Shown: positions 26,012 through 35,392 of the stretch, in pieces
How positions within the stretch are numbered: position 1 is the first letter of the stretch
Layout: each line of letters opens with the position of its first letter
From: a bacterium
GTDB lineage: Bacteria > Planctomycetota > UBA1135 > UBA2386
DNA length: 64,000 nt
Direction of reading: 5' to 3'
Assembly (NCBI GenBank): GCA_030432695.1
Contig: JAUILN010000002.1
Coordinates: forward strand, 186,001 to 250,000
Made by a program: the position numbers and the translations under genes
Notes under the pieces: generated by a model
The model's database searches: none
Told to the model about the DNA's origin: nothing
Seen by the model: only the letters and a program-made list of their open reading frames with translations

Positions 26012-27889
26012 ATGGTTGCCCACCCACCCCTCCCGGCGCGCCTGGCCCTCGCCGCCCTGGCACTCCTATCCACGGCCGCGACCGCCCAGTCGACGCCCCG
26101 ACCGATCCCCTATCCGGTCGTCGAGCCGGCCGCCTGGCAGCAGGCCGTCGCCAACGGCACGCGCAGCGAGTCCGGTGCGCCAGGGCCCAAGCACTGGACC
26201 GACCACGTCGACTACGCGATCACCGCGACGCTCGACCCCGAGTCGGCGAAGGTCACCGGCCACGTCCGCGCGACCTACCACAACCGCTCGCCGGAGCGGC
26301 TCCGGACGCTGTGGCTGCACCTCCGCCAGAACCTCCACCAGGAGGGTGCGGTGCGCAACCGCAACGTGGTGGTCACCGGCGGCGCGACGATCGACAACGT
26401 CCACGTGAACGACGAGGAAGCGCGCAGCCGGGTCCAGGACACGCGCCTCCGGATCGTGCTGCCCGGCGGCCTCGAGCCCGATCAGAAGGCCACGGTCGAC
26501 CTCGACTTCGAGTTCACCGTCCCGCCGGCCGGCGGCGCGCCGCGGATGGGGCACGAGAAGAACCATGTGTTCTACCTCGGCTACTGGTACCCGCAGTTCG
26601 CGGTCCGCGACGACGTCGAGGACTGGGTCTGCGAGACCTACCGCGGCAACGGCGAGTTCTACATGCCGTACGGGAACTACGACCTGAAGTTCACGGCACC
26701 AGAAGGCTTCCTGGTCCGGGCGACCGGCGTGCTGCAGAACCCCGAGGCCTGCCTGACGAAGGACGCCGTCGACCGGTTGGCTCGCGCGAAGCAGAGCGAG
26801 GAGGTGGTCGCCATCGTCACCGCCGACGACCTCGAGGCCGGCCGCGCGACCCGCGCAGGGAACGGCAAGCCGCTGACCTGGCACTTCGTGGCCGAGGACG
26901 TGCGCGACTGCGCGGTCAGCGCGTCGGACCACTACGTCTGGGACGCGACCCACGCCAAGGTGCCGGGCCGCGACGAGCCGGTGGAGATCCACGCGGTCTA
27001 CGAACCCGAATCCCGGACCTGGCCCGAAGCCGCGGCGATCGCGCGCCACACGATCGAGTGGATGAGCCGCGAGGTGCACCCCTACCCGTGGCCGCACATG
27101 ACCGCCTGCGAGGGCATCATCGGCGGCGGGATGGAGTACCCGATGATGACCGTCATCGGCGACAGCCGCTCGATCCGCGGGCTGCAGGGCGTGGTCTGCC
27201 ACGAGCTGATCCACATGTGGTTCCCGATGATCGTCGGCAGCAACGAGAAGCGGCACAGCTGGATGGACGAGGGCACCACCTCGTTCTTCACCGACCTGTG
27301 CTCGGCCGCGCTGCGCGACACACCGAACAACTCCCGCGGCAACATGCTCGGCTACGTGCGCGCGGCGCGGAGCGGCGGCGAGTCGCCGCTGATGACCCAC
27401 GCCGACTTCTATCCGCAGGGTTACGGCTTCGCGTCGTACACCAAGCCGGCGGCGCTGCTGCACCAGCTGCGTGAACTCATGCGCGACGGCGACCGCGACG
27501 TGTTCATGGAGGCGGTGCGCGCCTACGTCGCCGAGTGGCGGTTCAAGCACCCGAGCCCCTACGACATGTGGCGGACCTTCGAACGGTTCGCCGGGCGCGA
27601 CCTCGACTGGTACTGGCGGTCGTTCTACTTCGAGACCTGGACGCTCGACCACGCGATCGCCGGTACCGAGCAGCAGGGCGACGAGACGATCGTGACCATC
27701 GAGGACCGCGGCCAGGTGCCGTTTCCCTGCATCGTCGAGGCCCGCTACGACGAGGGTGAGACCCAGCGGCGCACGGTGCCGGTGGAACATTGGCTGGCCG
27801 GGAACACCACCGCGAAGGTCACCTTCCCCGGCAAGCCGAACGAGGTCGTGCTCGATCCGGACATGAACGCGCTCGACGTCGACCGCTGA
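26012..27889 (+). CDS. Secreted M1-family zinc metallopeptidase
   Basis: A 625-residue aminopeptidase-N-like enzyme with a signal peptide (residues 1-26, ending TAAT-AQS). The zinc-binding signature is intact: HELIH followed after 18 residues by the third ligand Glu in SWMDEG (HExxH-x18-E). The substrate-binding exopeptidase motif appears as GGGMEYP in place of the usual GAMEN, as in many bacterial M1 relatives. The N-terminal beta-domain (HVDYAITATLDPESAKVTGH) is typical of the family. The start is the ATG (MVAHPPLPARLALAALAL) that gives a proper signal peptide. The predicted role is release of N-terminal amino acids from peptides outside the cytoplasm. It may form a unit with the unknown exported protein just upstream. 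Confidence 0.93.
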   Translation: MVAHPPLPARLALAALALLSTAATAQSTPRPIPYPVVEPAAWQQAVANGTRSESGAPGPKHWTDHVDYAITATLDPESAKVTGHVRATYHNRSPERLRTLWLHLRQNLHQEGAVRNRNVVVTGGATIDNVHVNDEEARSRVQDTRLRIVLPGGLEPDQKATVDLDFEFTVPPAGGAPRMGHEKNHVFYLGYWYPQFAVRDDVEDWVCETYRGNGEFYMPYGNYDLKFTAPEGFLVRATGVLQNPEACLTKDAVDRLARAKQSEEVVAIVTADDLEAGRATRAGNGKPLTWHFVAEDVRDCAVSASDHYVWDATHAKVPGRDEPVEIHAVYEPESRTWPEAAAIARHTIEWMSREVHPYPWPHMTACEGIIGGGMEYPMMTVIGDSRSIRGLQGVVCHELIHMWFPMIVGSNEKRHSWMDEGTTSFFTDLCSAALRDTPNNSRGNMLGYVRAARSGGESPLMTHADFYPQGYGFASYTKPAALLHQLRELMRDGDRDVFMEAVRAYVAEWRFKHPSPYDMWRTFERFAGRDLDWYWRSFYFETWTLDHAIAGTEQQGDETIVTIEDRGQVPFPCIVEARYDEGETQRRTVPVEHWLAGNTTAKVTFPGKPNEVVLDPDMNALDVDR

Positions 27890-27914
27890 TCCAGGTTCGC
27901 GCCGCGCCGTCGGC

Positions 27915-29372
27915 TCACGCGTCGCGCAACTTGCGCGCGGCGCGCTCCAGCAGCCGCTGCCGCGCCGGGTCGCGCTTCTGCACCGCTTCGAAGCGCGCCA
28001 CCACTTCCACGTGGTGGGTGTGCGGGAACATGTCGATCGGCTGCGCCACCGTGAGGCGGTAGCCCTCGCGCTCCAGGAGCGCCGCGTCGCGGGCCAGCGA
28101 GTCGGGATCGCACGACACGTAGACGATGCGCTGCGGGCGCAGCTTGCGGGTCACCGCGTGCAGCACGTTCGGCCGGCAGCCCATGCGTGGCGGATCGAGC
28201 AGCACCGCGAACGGCGGCTTCTGGCCCTGGCCGATCACCGGCGCGAGCTTCTCCACGGCGCCGTGGCGGACCACCGCGTTGCGGATCCCGAGCGCGTCGA
28301 CGGTGGCCTTGGCGTCGCCCGCGCCGGCAGGATCGCCCTCGACCAACACCACCCGGCCGACACTGCGCGCCAGCGACAGACCCAGCAGGCCGCCGCCGGC
28401 GTAGAACTCGAGGACGGTCGCATTCTCGGGCGCCTCGAGGATGCGGGTCACTTGCTCGACCAGAGCGCGGGTGCCGAACGCAGAGGTCTGGAAGAACGCG
28501 CCCGGCGAGATCCGGAAGAGCTGGCCGTCGACCTCGTCCTCGATGTGTCGCTCGCCGGCGAGCAGCCGCGGCGGTTCACCGAGCAGCTGCTGGAACGGCC
28601 CGTCGTTGAGGCTCGACGACACGCCGGTCGCGCCCGCCGCGACGCCCGCGTTGGCGATCGCGGTGAGGCGGGCGCGCGGAGCTTCGCGGACCACCAGCAC
28701 CGCGTGGGCCTGGCCGGTCGCCGGCGCCGAGCGCACCACCACCGCGCGCAGCACGCCGCGGTCGGTCTCGGGATCCCACGGCTCGATGCCGGTCCGCTCG
28801 GCGGCGCGCACCAGCTCGCGCGCGATGCGGAACGCCTCGGAGTCGGCGGCAGGACACTCGTCGATCTCCACCACCTCGAGGCTGCGCGGCCTGAGGTGTC
28901 CGGCGATCATCCCGCCGCGCGGTCCGGGCACCACGTGCAGCGCGACCTTGGTGCGTTGGTGCCACGGGTCGTCGGGGCCGACGCAGGTCTGCACGTCGAC
29001 CTTGCGATGCAGGGTGAACGACAGGAGCTTGCGGACCCGGTCCGTCTTCGCCACCCACTGGCCCTCGATCGCCATGTGCTGGAGCTGGCAGCCACCGCAG
29101 CTCTCGTAGTACCGACAGCCCGGCTCGACGCGCAGGACCGAGGGTTTCAGGACTTCCAGCACGTCGGCGCGGCCGTGCTTGCGGGCGCCCGAGGTGACCC
29201 GGGCGCGGACCCGCTCGCCACCGATGGCGCCGCGGACGAACAGCACGTAGCTGCCGACCTTGGCGAGCGCGTCGGGGCCATCGGCCATCCGCTCGCAGTC
29301 GAGTTCGAGGATCTCGCCGCGGCGAACGGGAGCTGGGGGCTGGGAGCGTCGGTCCATCCGAAGCCGCGCCAT
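27915..29372 (-). CDS. Class I SAM-dependent RNA uracil-5 methyltransferase, RlmD/RumA family
   Basis: A 485-residue cytoplasmic enzyme of the TrmA/RumA/RlmD family, which makes 5-methyluridine in rRNA or tRNA. Residues about 15-75 fit a TRAM RNA-binding domain. The iron-sulfur cluster cysteines are present: CRYYESCGGCQLQH plus a later Cys in DECPAAD. The SAM-binding motif is LEFYAGGGLLGLSLA. The catalytic signature is LLDPPRMGCRP followed by VYVSCDPDSLARD, where the Cys is the predicted nucleophile. Which RNA position is modified cannot be told, so no gene symbol is given. It stands alone on its strand, divergent from the USP-DUF389 gene across an unusual repeat. Confidence 0.93.
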   Translation of the reverse strand: MARLRMDRRSQPPAPVRRGEILELDCERMADGPDALAKVGSYVLFVRGAIGGERVRARVTSGARKHGRADVLEVLKPSVLRVEPGCRYYESCGGCQLQHMAIEGQWVAKTDRVRKLLSFTLHRKVDVQTCVGPDDPWHQRTKVALHVVPGPRGGMIAGHLRPRSLEVVEIDECPAADSEAFRIARELVRAAERTGIEPWDPETDRGVLRAVVVRSAPATGQAHAVLVVREAPRARLTAIANAGVAAGATGVSSSLNDGPFQQLLGEPPRLLAGERHIEDEVDGQLFRISPGAFFQTSAFGTRALVEQVTRILEAPENATVLEFYAGGGLLGLSLARSVGRVVLVEGDPAGAGDAKATVDALGIRNAVVRHGAVEKLAPVIGQGQKPPFAVLLDPPRMGCRPNVLHAVTRKLRPQRIVYVSCDPDSLARDAALLEREGYRLTVAQPIDMFPHTHHVEVVARFEAVQKRDPARQRLLERAARKLRDA

Positions 29373-29429
29373 GCTACCTGCCCTCCCCCGACGAATCGTG
29401 CGCCTCCCGAGATCGGTCCGGCCCGAAAG

Positions 29430-29521
29430 GGTGAACAGTTCGACCCGGCCCAGCCGTTCACTCTTTCATCTCAGGAGCACCACCGAACGGCGAACGGTTG
29501 GGCCGGGTCGAACTGTTCACC
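29430..29521. repeat. 30-bp inverted repeat with 32-base spacer
   Basis: Left arm 29430-29459 and right arm 29492-29521 are reverse complements over 30 bases with one mismatch; the arms start GGTGAACAGTTCGACCCGG and end CGAACTGTTCACC. The spacer is 32 bases. It lies in the divergent gap between the RNA methyltransferase and the USP-DUF389 gene and is followed after 4 bases by a run of 30 G. The arms are longer than a normal terminator stem, and the position is upstream of both genes, so a terminator role is unlikely. Confidence 0.85.
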
Positions 29522-29523
29522 GT

Positions 29524-29555
<32 letters not shown>

Positions 29556-29663
29556 CGCGAGAGGAGTCAGGGCCGGGCATCGCTTGCCAGCCGGTGGCGC
29601 CCGCTCCACGATCAGGCGCGCTCGACCTGGAGAGCGAGCCCCCGCTGCCCCCGAGACCTGCCG

Positions 29664-31274
29664 ATGAGACTCGTCGCCCTACTCGATCCCTCCGCCGCGC
29701 TGGCGATCCAGGTGGCCTGGGTCCTGACGCTGGCTCGCGCCGGTGACGAGGACGTGCTGTTCCTGCTCTGGGAGGACGGCAAGGGTGATTCGAACCGCAG
29801 CGTCGACCGCGTCCTCGGACAGGTGCGCGACTGCATCACCCGCGCGCCGGGCTTCCGGCATGTCGACTCCACGGACCCGGCGGACGACCGGGCCGGCAGC
29901 GCGCACGACGAGGCCGCCGTCGAACGCTCGGTCCGCATCGAGGTCTGCCGCGACGAAACCGGCTTGGCGGAGCGACTCCGCTCCCACGAGACCGACCTGT
30001 TCCTGGTCCTCGAGGAGCGCCTCGAATCGGTCGACGCGCGCCTGCACTCGATCGGTCGCAACCTGCTGCCGTCGATCACCTGCAAGGTCGGCATCCTGCG
30101 GTTCGGCGAGACGACGCCCCCGGACGAACTCCGCGTCGCCGTGCCGGGCGCCGACGGTCCCCACACCCGCGCCGCCCTGCTGCTCGCGCGCGACCTCGCC
30201 GCCCGCTCCGGTCGGCGACCGACCGCGCTGTTCGTCCAACCACCGATCGGCGTCGACGCCGAAGCCGTCGGCCACCGCGCGCTACAACGCACGCTGCGTC
30301 GGGCAGTCGGCACCGAGACGGGCGATCGCTTCGAGCCGGTCATCGAACTGGAGGACGACCTGTCGAGAGGACTCGGCAAGAGCCTCGACCGAAACCGCCA
30401 CGATCTCGTGGTGATGGGCTCCTGGCTGGGCGAACTGGGACAGCGCTTCCTCGGCACACCCGCGGGCCGATTGCTCCGCCGCGCGACTCCACCCGCGGTG
30501 TTGATCCTGCGCGATGCGATGCCGTTCACCAACCGGCTGCGGCGCGCGGTGGAGAAGGCCCTGCAGAACAGGGTTCCGCAACTCGGCCGTGAGGACCGCG
30601 TCGCCCTGGTCGAGCGCGTGCAGTCGAATTCGGCGTGGAACTTCGACTTCGTCGCGCTGATGGTCCTCGCCACTACGATCGCATCGACGGGACTCTCCCA
30701 GGACTCCGGCGCGGTCGTCATCGGCGCGATGCTGGTCGCGCCGCTGATGACTCCCATCCTCGGCATCGGCCTGGCGCTCGTGCAGGGCAATGCACGCCTG
30801 GTGCGCAGCGCCGCCCGCAGCGTAACCCTCGGCGTGGGGGCGGCCTTCCTGGTCTCGTTCGTCCTGGGACTGATGTTCCAGCTTCCGGCCCCCACCAACG
30901 AGATGCTCGGCCGCGGCGCCCCCGACTACCGCGATCTGGTGGTGGCGTTCTTCTCCGGCCTCGCCGCCGCCTACGCGACCTCCCGACCGAACCTGTTCTC
31001 GGCACTCCCTGGCGTGGCGATCGCCGCCGCGCTGGTACCCCCGATCGCCACCGTCGGCCTTGCCACCTCGATCGGCTCCTTCGGGCTCGCCGGGATGGCC
31101 GCGCTGCTGTTCCTCACCAACTTCGTCGCGATCGTGCTGTCTTCGGCCCTGAGCCTCTCCGCGGTCGGGTTGCGCAGCGTGAAGGGCACCGCCACGTGGA
31201 TGCGGGTCTTGCGGGTGGGCCTCGGCATCTTGCTGTTCGCGGTCACCGCGGCCCTGATCCTCTTGGCTCCGTAG
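29664..31274 (+). CDS. USP-DUF389 integral membrane protein, ended early by an in-frame TAG
   Basis: A 536-residue protein. Residues about 1-130 are a nucleotide-binding-like domain and about 150-290 a universal-stress-protein-like domain (HDLVVMGSWLGELGQRFLG). A DUF389 (TIGR00341) membrane domain with several transmembrane helices follows from about residue 320 (SGAVVIGAMLVAPLMTPILG, FFSGLAAAYATSRPNLFSALPG, GVAIAAALVPPIATVGLA). The family function is unknown, possibly transport or stress related. The frame ends at TAG right after the last helix (ALILLAP), but coding-like sequence continues in the same frame for 80 codons. This is therefore either a truncated allele or a readthrough product. 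Confidence 0.88.
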   Translation: MRLVALLDPSAALAIQVAWVLTLARAGDEDVLFLLWEDGKGDSNRSVDRVLGQVRDCITRAPGFRHVDSTDPADDRAGSAHDEAAVERSVRIEVCRDETGLAERLRSHETDLFLVLEERLESVDARLHSIGRNLLPSITCKVGILRFGETTPPDELRVAVPGADGPHTRAALLLARDLAARSGRRPTALFVQPPIGVDAEAVGHRALQRTLRRAVGTETGDRFEPVIELEDDLSRGLGKSLDRNRHDLVVMGSWLGELGQRFLGTPAGRLLRRATPPAVLILRDAMPFTNRLRRAVEKALQNRVPQLGREDRVALVERVQSNSAWNFDFVALMVLATTIASTGLSQDSGAVVIGAMLVAPLMTPILGIGLALVQGNARLVRSAARSVTLGVGAAFLVSFVLGLMFQLPAPTNEMLGRGAPDYRDLVVAFFSGLAAAYATSRPNLFSALPGVAIAAALVPPIATVGLATSIGSFGLAGMAALLFLTNFVAIVLSSALSLSAVGLRSVKGTATWMRVLRVGLGILLFAVTAALILLAP

Positions 31275-31517
31275 TCTTCGGAACTCCAGCGGCGGTGCGG
31301 GGACGCGGCTGAACTCTGGGCCACCGCCAGCGGCCAGCAGATCGAAGGCCTGCAGGTGAACCGTGGCCAGGGCCTCCTGCTCGTCGTCCTGCGTTGCCAG
31401 GCCGACCGACCGGTCACAGCCGAGCAGCAGGAGGACCTGTTGATCCGCCTGGGCAGACTCGATGTCGACCAGCCGATCCGCCTGCGGATCAGCCCGGCAT
31501 TCCCGTCCAAGGACTGA
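31275..31517 (+). other. In-frame continuation of the DUF389 gene after TAG
   Basis: Eighty codons in the same frame as the DUF389 gene, between its TAG and a TGA, with no other stop and the same GC-rich third positions. The translation looks like a folded cytoplasmic tail: IEGLQVNRGQGLLLVVLRCQ followed by DLLIRLGRLDVDQPIRLRI. Many DUF389 proteins carry a soluble domain of this size after the last helix. This suggests a recent nonsense mutation, stop-codon readthrough or a base-call error. No good independent start codon with a ribosome-binding site is seen. Only about 50 bases separate it from the CheB-CheR start. Confidence 0.7.
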
Positions 31518-31553
31518 CGACGGGGAAACCCTTGTGGGTCGCCCAGAGGAATT

Positions 31554-31560
31554 GGAGGAG
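31554..31560 (+). promoter_or_regulatory. Ribosome-binding site fixing the GTG start of the CheB-CheR gene
   Basis: GGAGGAG lies 9 bases before the GTG at 31570. It is the best Shine-Dalgarno match in the region and decides between several in-frame upstream starts, which would add a polar, poorly conserved leader. Confidence 0.6.
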
Positions 31561-31569
31561 AATCCCCAC

Positions 31570-34083
31570 GTGGAAGACCGCGAGATCGAGCGCCCGCTTC
31601 GCCCCCCCAAGCCCCGGGATCCCCACGACCCCGAGGTCATCGTCGCCATCGGTGCGTCAGCCGGCGGCCTCGAGGCGCTGGAGGAACTGTTCGACGAATT
31701 GCCGTGCAATGGCCGCGCCGGATACGTGGTCGTCCAACACCTGTCGCCGGACTTCCGCAGCCTGATGGATCAGCTGCTCGCGCGGCACACCGACATGGCG
31801 ATCCACCGCGCGGAGGACGGCCTGCGCGTCGAAGCCGACAGCATCTACCTGATCCCCCCGCGTCAGGACCTGCGGATCCGCAACGGCGCCCTGCAGCTCA
31901 GCCAGCAGACCAAGCTGCGCAGTCCACCGACCCCCATCGACATCTTCTTCCGTTCCCTCGCCGAAGACCGTGGAGACCGCGCGATCGGCGTGATCCTGTC
32001 GGGCACCGGCAGCGACGGCAGCCGCGGCGCGGTGTCGATGCGCGAGAACGGCGGCGTGGTGCTGGTGCAGGATCCGCGCAGCGCCAAGTTCGACGGCATG
32101 CCGCAGTCGGCGATCCTCGCCGGCGCCGCGGACGTGGTGCTGCCACCCGCGGAGATCGGCCAGCGGATCGTCCGGCTGGTCGAGAACCCGGCGGGCTTCT
32201 TCAGCGGAGCGATCACCGACTCGCCGCACACCGAACCGTTCCTGGCGATCCTCGACATCATGAAGCAGGTCCGCGGCCTGGACTTCTCGCTCTACAAGGA
32301 GAAGACCATCCATCGCCGCCTGCTCCGCCGGATCAACGCTCTCGGCCTCGGCTCGATGGCCGACTACCGGCGTTTCCTCGAGGAGGAGCCGACCGAACCG
32401 GACCGCCTCTACTCCGAATTCCTCATCGGGGTCACCGAGTTCTTCCGCGATCGCGAGGCCTTCGCCGCCCTGCGCACCGAGCTCATCTCGATGCTCGGCG
32501 AACCCGGACGTCAGCAGCTCCGCGTGTGGTGCATGGCGTGCTCGACCGGCGAAGAGGCCTACACCATTGCGATCATGCTCGACGAGCTGCGGCGCACGTC
32601 GGACCCGAGCCGCGACTTCAAGATCTTCGCGACCGACGTCGACCCGAACGCGGTCAAGCGCGCCAGCGACGGCATCTTCCCCGACGGCATCCAGCACAGC
32701 GTTCCCGAGGCGCTGCTGCAACGCTACTTCGAGCGGATCCAGGACGGCTTCCGCATCACCCGCGAGCTTCGCGACCGCATCGTGTTCGCGCCGCACAACG
32801 GCCTCTCCGATCCGCCCTTCACCCGGATGGATCTCGTCACCTGCAGGAACATGCTGATCTACCTGCAGCCCGAGGCCCAACAGCGTGCGCTGGAACGCCT
32901 CGACTTCGCACTGCACTCGGGCGGCGTGATCTTCCTCGGCCAGAGCGAGAGCCTCGCCGGCCTGCAGGACGGCTACGAGGTCATCGATGCCAAGTGGAAG
33001 CTGTTCCGCAAGAAGTCCGATGCACGCCCCTCGCTGCTGTCGCGCTCGGCACTGGAGATGTCGCAGGAGCGACGCCTTCCGGCACGCCGGCCGACCAATC
33101 GTGCGCAGACCTCCCACCTGGACTTCCGCCGCCTCGCCTCGGCACTGATCCACCACATCTCCGAGGCCTGCGTGGTGGTCTCCGAGAACTACGAGCTGCT
33201 CCACACCGTCGGTGAGGTGAACGACTTCCTCGCCGTGCCGGTCGGCGTCGCGTCGTTCAACGTGATGGAGATGCTGCCCGCCTCGTCGCGCAGCGCGGTG
33301 TCGGCGGCAACGCGACGGGCCCGCAAGTCGAGCGAGCCGGCGATGCTCTCCGGCGTGATGTTCCTGCGCGGCAATACCCAGATCCAAGCCGACCTGCAGG
33401 TGCTGTACGTGCCTGCCGCACCTCGCTCCGACGAGGCCGGGACGTTCATCATGCTGTTCGGCGCCCGCCGCGCCCTCGCCGACGTACCCCAGGACATCAA
33501 GGACGCCCTCCACGACCAACTCGACGAGAAGGCCCGCCTGGAGCGCGAGCTCTACCACACCCGCGAAAACCTGAACCTGGCGATCGAGGAGCTGGAGACC
33601 ACCAACGAGGAACTGCAGTCGACCAACGAGGAGATGTTGGCCTCGAACGAGGAGCTGCAGTCGACCAACGAGGAACTGCACTCCGTCAACGAGGAGCTGT
33701 TCACGGTCAATGCCGAGCACCAACGCAAGATCGAGGAGCTCACCGCGCTCTCCAACGACATGGAGAACCTCCTGCAGGCAACGGAGGTCGGCACGCTGTT
33801 CCTCGACAGCCATCTGCGGATCCGTCGGTTCACACCGGCGATCACCCGGATCATGGAACTCCTGCCCGGCGACCTGGGGCGACCGATCGACAACTTCGCG
33901 CACCGTCTGGTCGACGTGCCATTGAGCGATCTGTGCCGGAGCGTGCTCGATGGCAGCAAGCTCGAAGAACGGAAGTGCCATTCCTCGGAGGGAGTCGCCT
34001 ACCTGCTGCGGGTGCGCGCCTACCTGGCGAACGGGGTTCCGACCGGCGTCGTGGTGACCTTGGTCGATCTGAACGAAGAATGA
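31570..34083 (+). CDS. CheB-CheR fusion with coiled coil and PAS domain
   Basis: An 837-residue signalling protein. Residues about 20-200 are a CheB methylesterase domain with the catalytic Ser in GASAGG, His in VVQHLSPDF and Asp in LSGTGSDG. Residues about 215-490 are a CheR methyltransferase domain ([32 protein letters not shown] as SAM-binding motif, [12 protein letters not shown]). A linker, a long coiled coil of [14 protein letters not shown] heptads (about 680-755) and a C-terminal PAS domain ([19 protein letters not shown]) follow. There is no receiver domain, as usual for this fusion, and no kinase domain after the PAS. No chemoreceptor or flagellar gene is nearby, so a role outside classical chemotaxis is likely. 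It converges on a histidine kinase gene. Confidence 0.93.
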   Translation: MEDREIERPLRPPKPRDPHDPEVIVAIGASAGGLEALEELFDELPCNGRAGYVVVQHLSPDFRSLMDQLLARHTDMAIHRAEDGLRVEADSIYLIPPRQDLRIRNGALQLSQQTKLRSPPTPIDIFFRSLAEDRGDRAIGVILSGTGSDGSRGAVSMRENGGVVLVQDPRSAKFDGMPQSAILAGAADVVLPPAEIGQRIVRLVENPAGFFSGAITDSPHTEPFLAILDIMKQVRGLDFSLYKEKTIHRRLLRRINALGLGSMADYRRFLEEEPTEPDRLYSEFLIGVTEFFRDREAFAALRTELISMLGEPGRQQLRVWCMACSTGEEAYTIAIMLDELRRTSDPSRDFKIFATDVDPNAVKRASDGIFPDGIQHSVPEALLQRYFERIQDGFRITRELRDRIVFAPHNGLSDPPFTRMDLVTCRNMLIYLQPEAQQRALERLDFALHSGGVIFLGQSESLAGLQDGYEVIDAKWKLFRKKSDARPSLLSRSALEMSQERRLPARRPTNRAQTSHLDFRRLASALIHHISEACVVVSENYELLHTVGEVNDFLAVPVGVASFNVMEMLPASSRSAVSAATRRARKSSEPAMLSGVMFLRGNTQIQADLQVLYVPAAPRSDEAGTFIMLFGARRALADVPQDIKDALHDQLDEKARLERELYHTRENLNLAIEELETTNEELQSTNEEMLASNEELQSTNEELHSVNEELFTVNAEHQRKIEELTALSNDMENLLQATEVGTLFLDSHLRIRRFTPAITRIMELLPGDLGRPIDNFAHRLVDVPLSDLCRSVLDGSKLEERKCHSSEGVAYLLRVRAYLANGVPTGVVVTLVDLNEE

Positions 34084-34105
34084 ACCGGCGGCCCGCTCCG
34101 CGAGG

Positions 34106-35308
34106 TCAGTGCAGCACGCGCATCGCGGCCCGAGCGCCACGCGCTCGTTGCTCCGGGATCGCCGAAGGCCGAGCCGGCAGGATCGTCGGCGACTCCTCGG
34201 CACCGGTGTTCGCGCCCTCGATCTCGCAGTAGGGCTCGGCGGTCGGCTCGGCCGTCGCGGGCCCGGCAACCGGTAGCCGGAAGCCGAACGTCGCCCCGTC
34301 GCCCGGACGGCTCGATCCGTAGATCATCCCGCCGTGGAGTTCGACGATCTCCCGGCACAGGCCCAGGCCGACTCCCAGCCCGCCGCGCTCGGTCGCGTCT
34401 GCCTCCGTGAGCTGCTCGCCGCGGCCGAACAACCGCGGGATCGCGCGCGAGTCCAAGCCCCGTCCGCTGTCGTTCACGACGAACAGGACACTCGTCCGAC
34501 CATCGGGCAAGAGCCGGTTCTCGCACGCCACGAACACCGTGACCCTACCGCCGTGGTCGAGCGCCTTCATCGCGTTGGTCATCAGGTTGATCAGCACCTG
34601 CATGATCCGGGTGCTGTCGAAGCGCATCAGCGGCACGTTGTTCCGCACGTATGCGACCACGTGGACGTCGCGCGCGATCGGCAGGAGGCGGACCTGCTGG
34701 ACCGCGCACTCGACCAGCTCCCGCACCGGATGCTCGCCGATCTGCAGCCGCAGCTTGCCGGTGTCGAGCCGCGCACGATCGAGCAGGTCGTCGACGAGGT
34801 GGCGCATCATCTCGATGCTGCCCCGCGCCGACTCGGCCACGTCGGCCTGCTCGGCGTTCAGTGGGCCGACGATCTGCTCCTCCAGGATCGCGAGCAGGTC
34901 GCGCGCGGCGGTCAGCGGCGTCTTCAGTTCGTGTGCGACCTGATGGACCAGGGCATCGCGGTCGGCACGCCGCTGCCGTTCGGCTTCCAGCGCAGCGCGC
35001 AGGTCGTCGACCTCCCGGTCCGCGTCCTCGCGCGCCCCCGCCGCGACCGGTGCCGCGACCGATCGGCCTTCGCCCGCAGCCGCCGCGATGCACCGGGCCC
35101 GCCGCGAGCGCGTCAGCAGATGGAAGACCCGGGCTCTGATTCGCCGCAGGTGGAACCACTGCTCGAACAGCGCGCCGACGATCGCCCCGGCGCCAATGCC
35201 GAACAACAGCCGCGCGCCGCCTGACCCGAGTCCACCGACCACCGCGCCGACGAGAGCGCCCACCAGGGTGGCGAGCGCCAAGGAGCAGCGGGTGCGGTAG
35301 GAAGACAT
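34106..35308 (-). CDS. Membrane-bound sensor histidine kinase
   Basis: A 400-residue kinase from the ATG opening MSSYRTRCSLALATLVGAL; an in-frame ATG 36 bases upstream is less likely. Two closely spaced transmembrane helices (residues about 8-28 and 33-52) leave almost no external loop. A short linker and coiled coil lead to HisKA, with the phospho-acceptor His in LVHQVAHELKTPLTAARDLL. The ATPase domain has the N box (LINLMTNAMKAL), G1 (VNDSGRGLDS) and G2 (GGLGVGLGLCREIVE). The C-terminal 50 residues are low-complexity. No response regulator is adjacent on its strand. It converges with the CheB-CheR-PAS gene, 22 bases from its stop, so a functional link is possible but unproven. Confidence 0.92.
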   Translation of the reverse strand: MSSYRTRCSLALATLVGALVGAVVGGLGSGGARLLFGIGAGAIVGALFEQWFHLRRIRARVFHLLTRSRRARCIAAAAGEGRSVAAPVAAGAREDADREVDDLRAALEAERQRRADRDALVHQVAHELKTPLTAARDLLAILEEQIVGPLNAEQADVAESARGSIEMMRHLVDDLLDRARLDTGKLRLQIGEHPVRELVECAVQQVRLLPIARDVHVVAYVRNNVPLMRFDSTRIMQVLINLMTNAMKALDHGGRVTVFVACENRLLPDGRTSVLFVVNDSGRGLDSRAIPRLFGRGEQLTEADATERGGLGVGLGLCREIVELHGGMIYGSSRPGDGATFGFRLPVAGPATAEPTAEPYCEIEGANTGAEESPTILPARPSAIPEQRARGARAAMRVLH

Positions 35309-35392
35309 CGGTCGGAGTGCGGGGTCTTCCCCTCCATCGGCCACCCGTCTCCCCGGCCGACGCAGGGGATTTCCCTCGAACCGACCTGCCGG

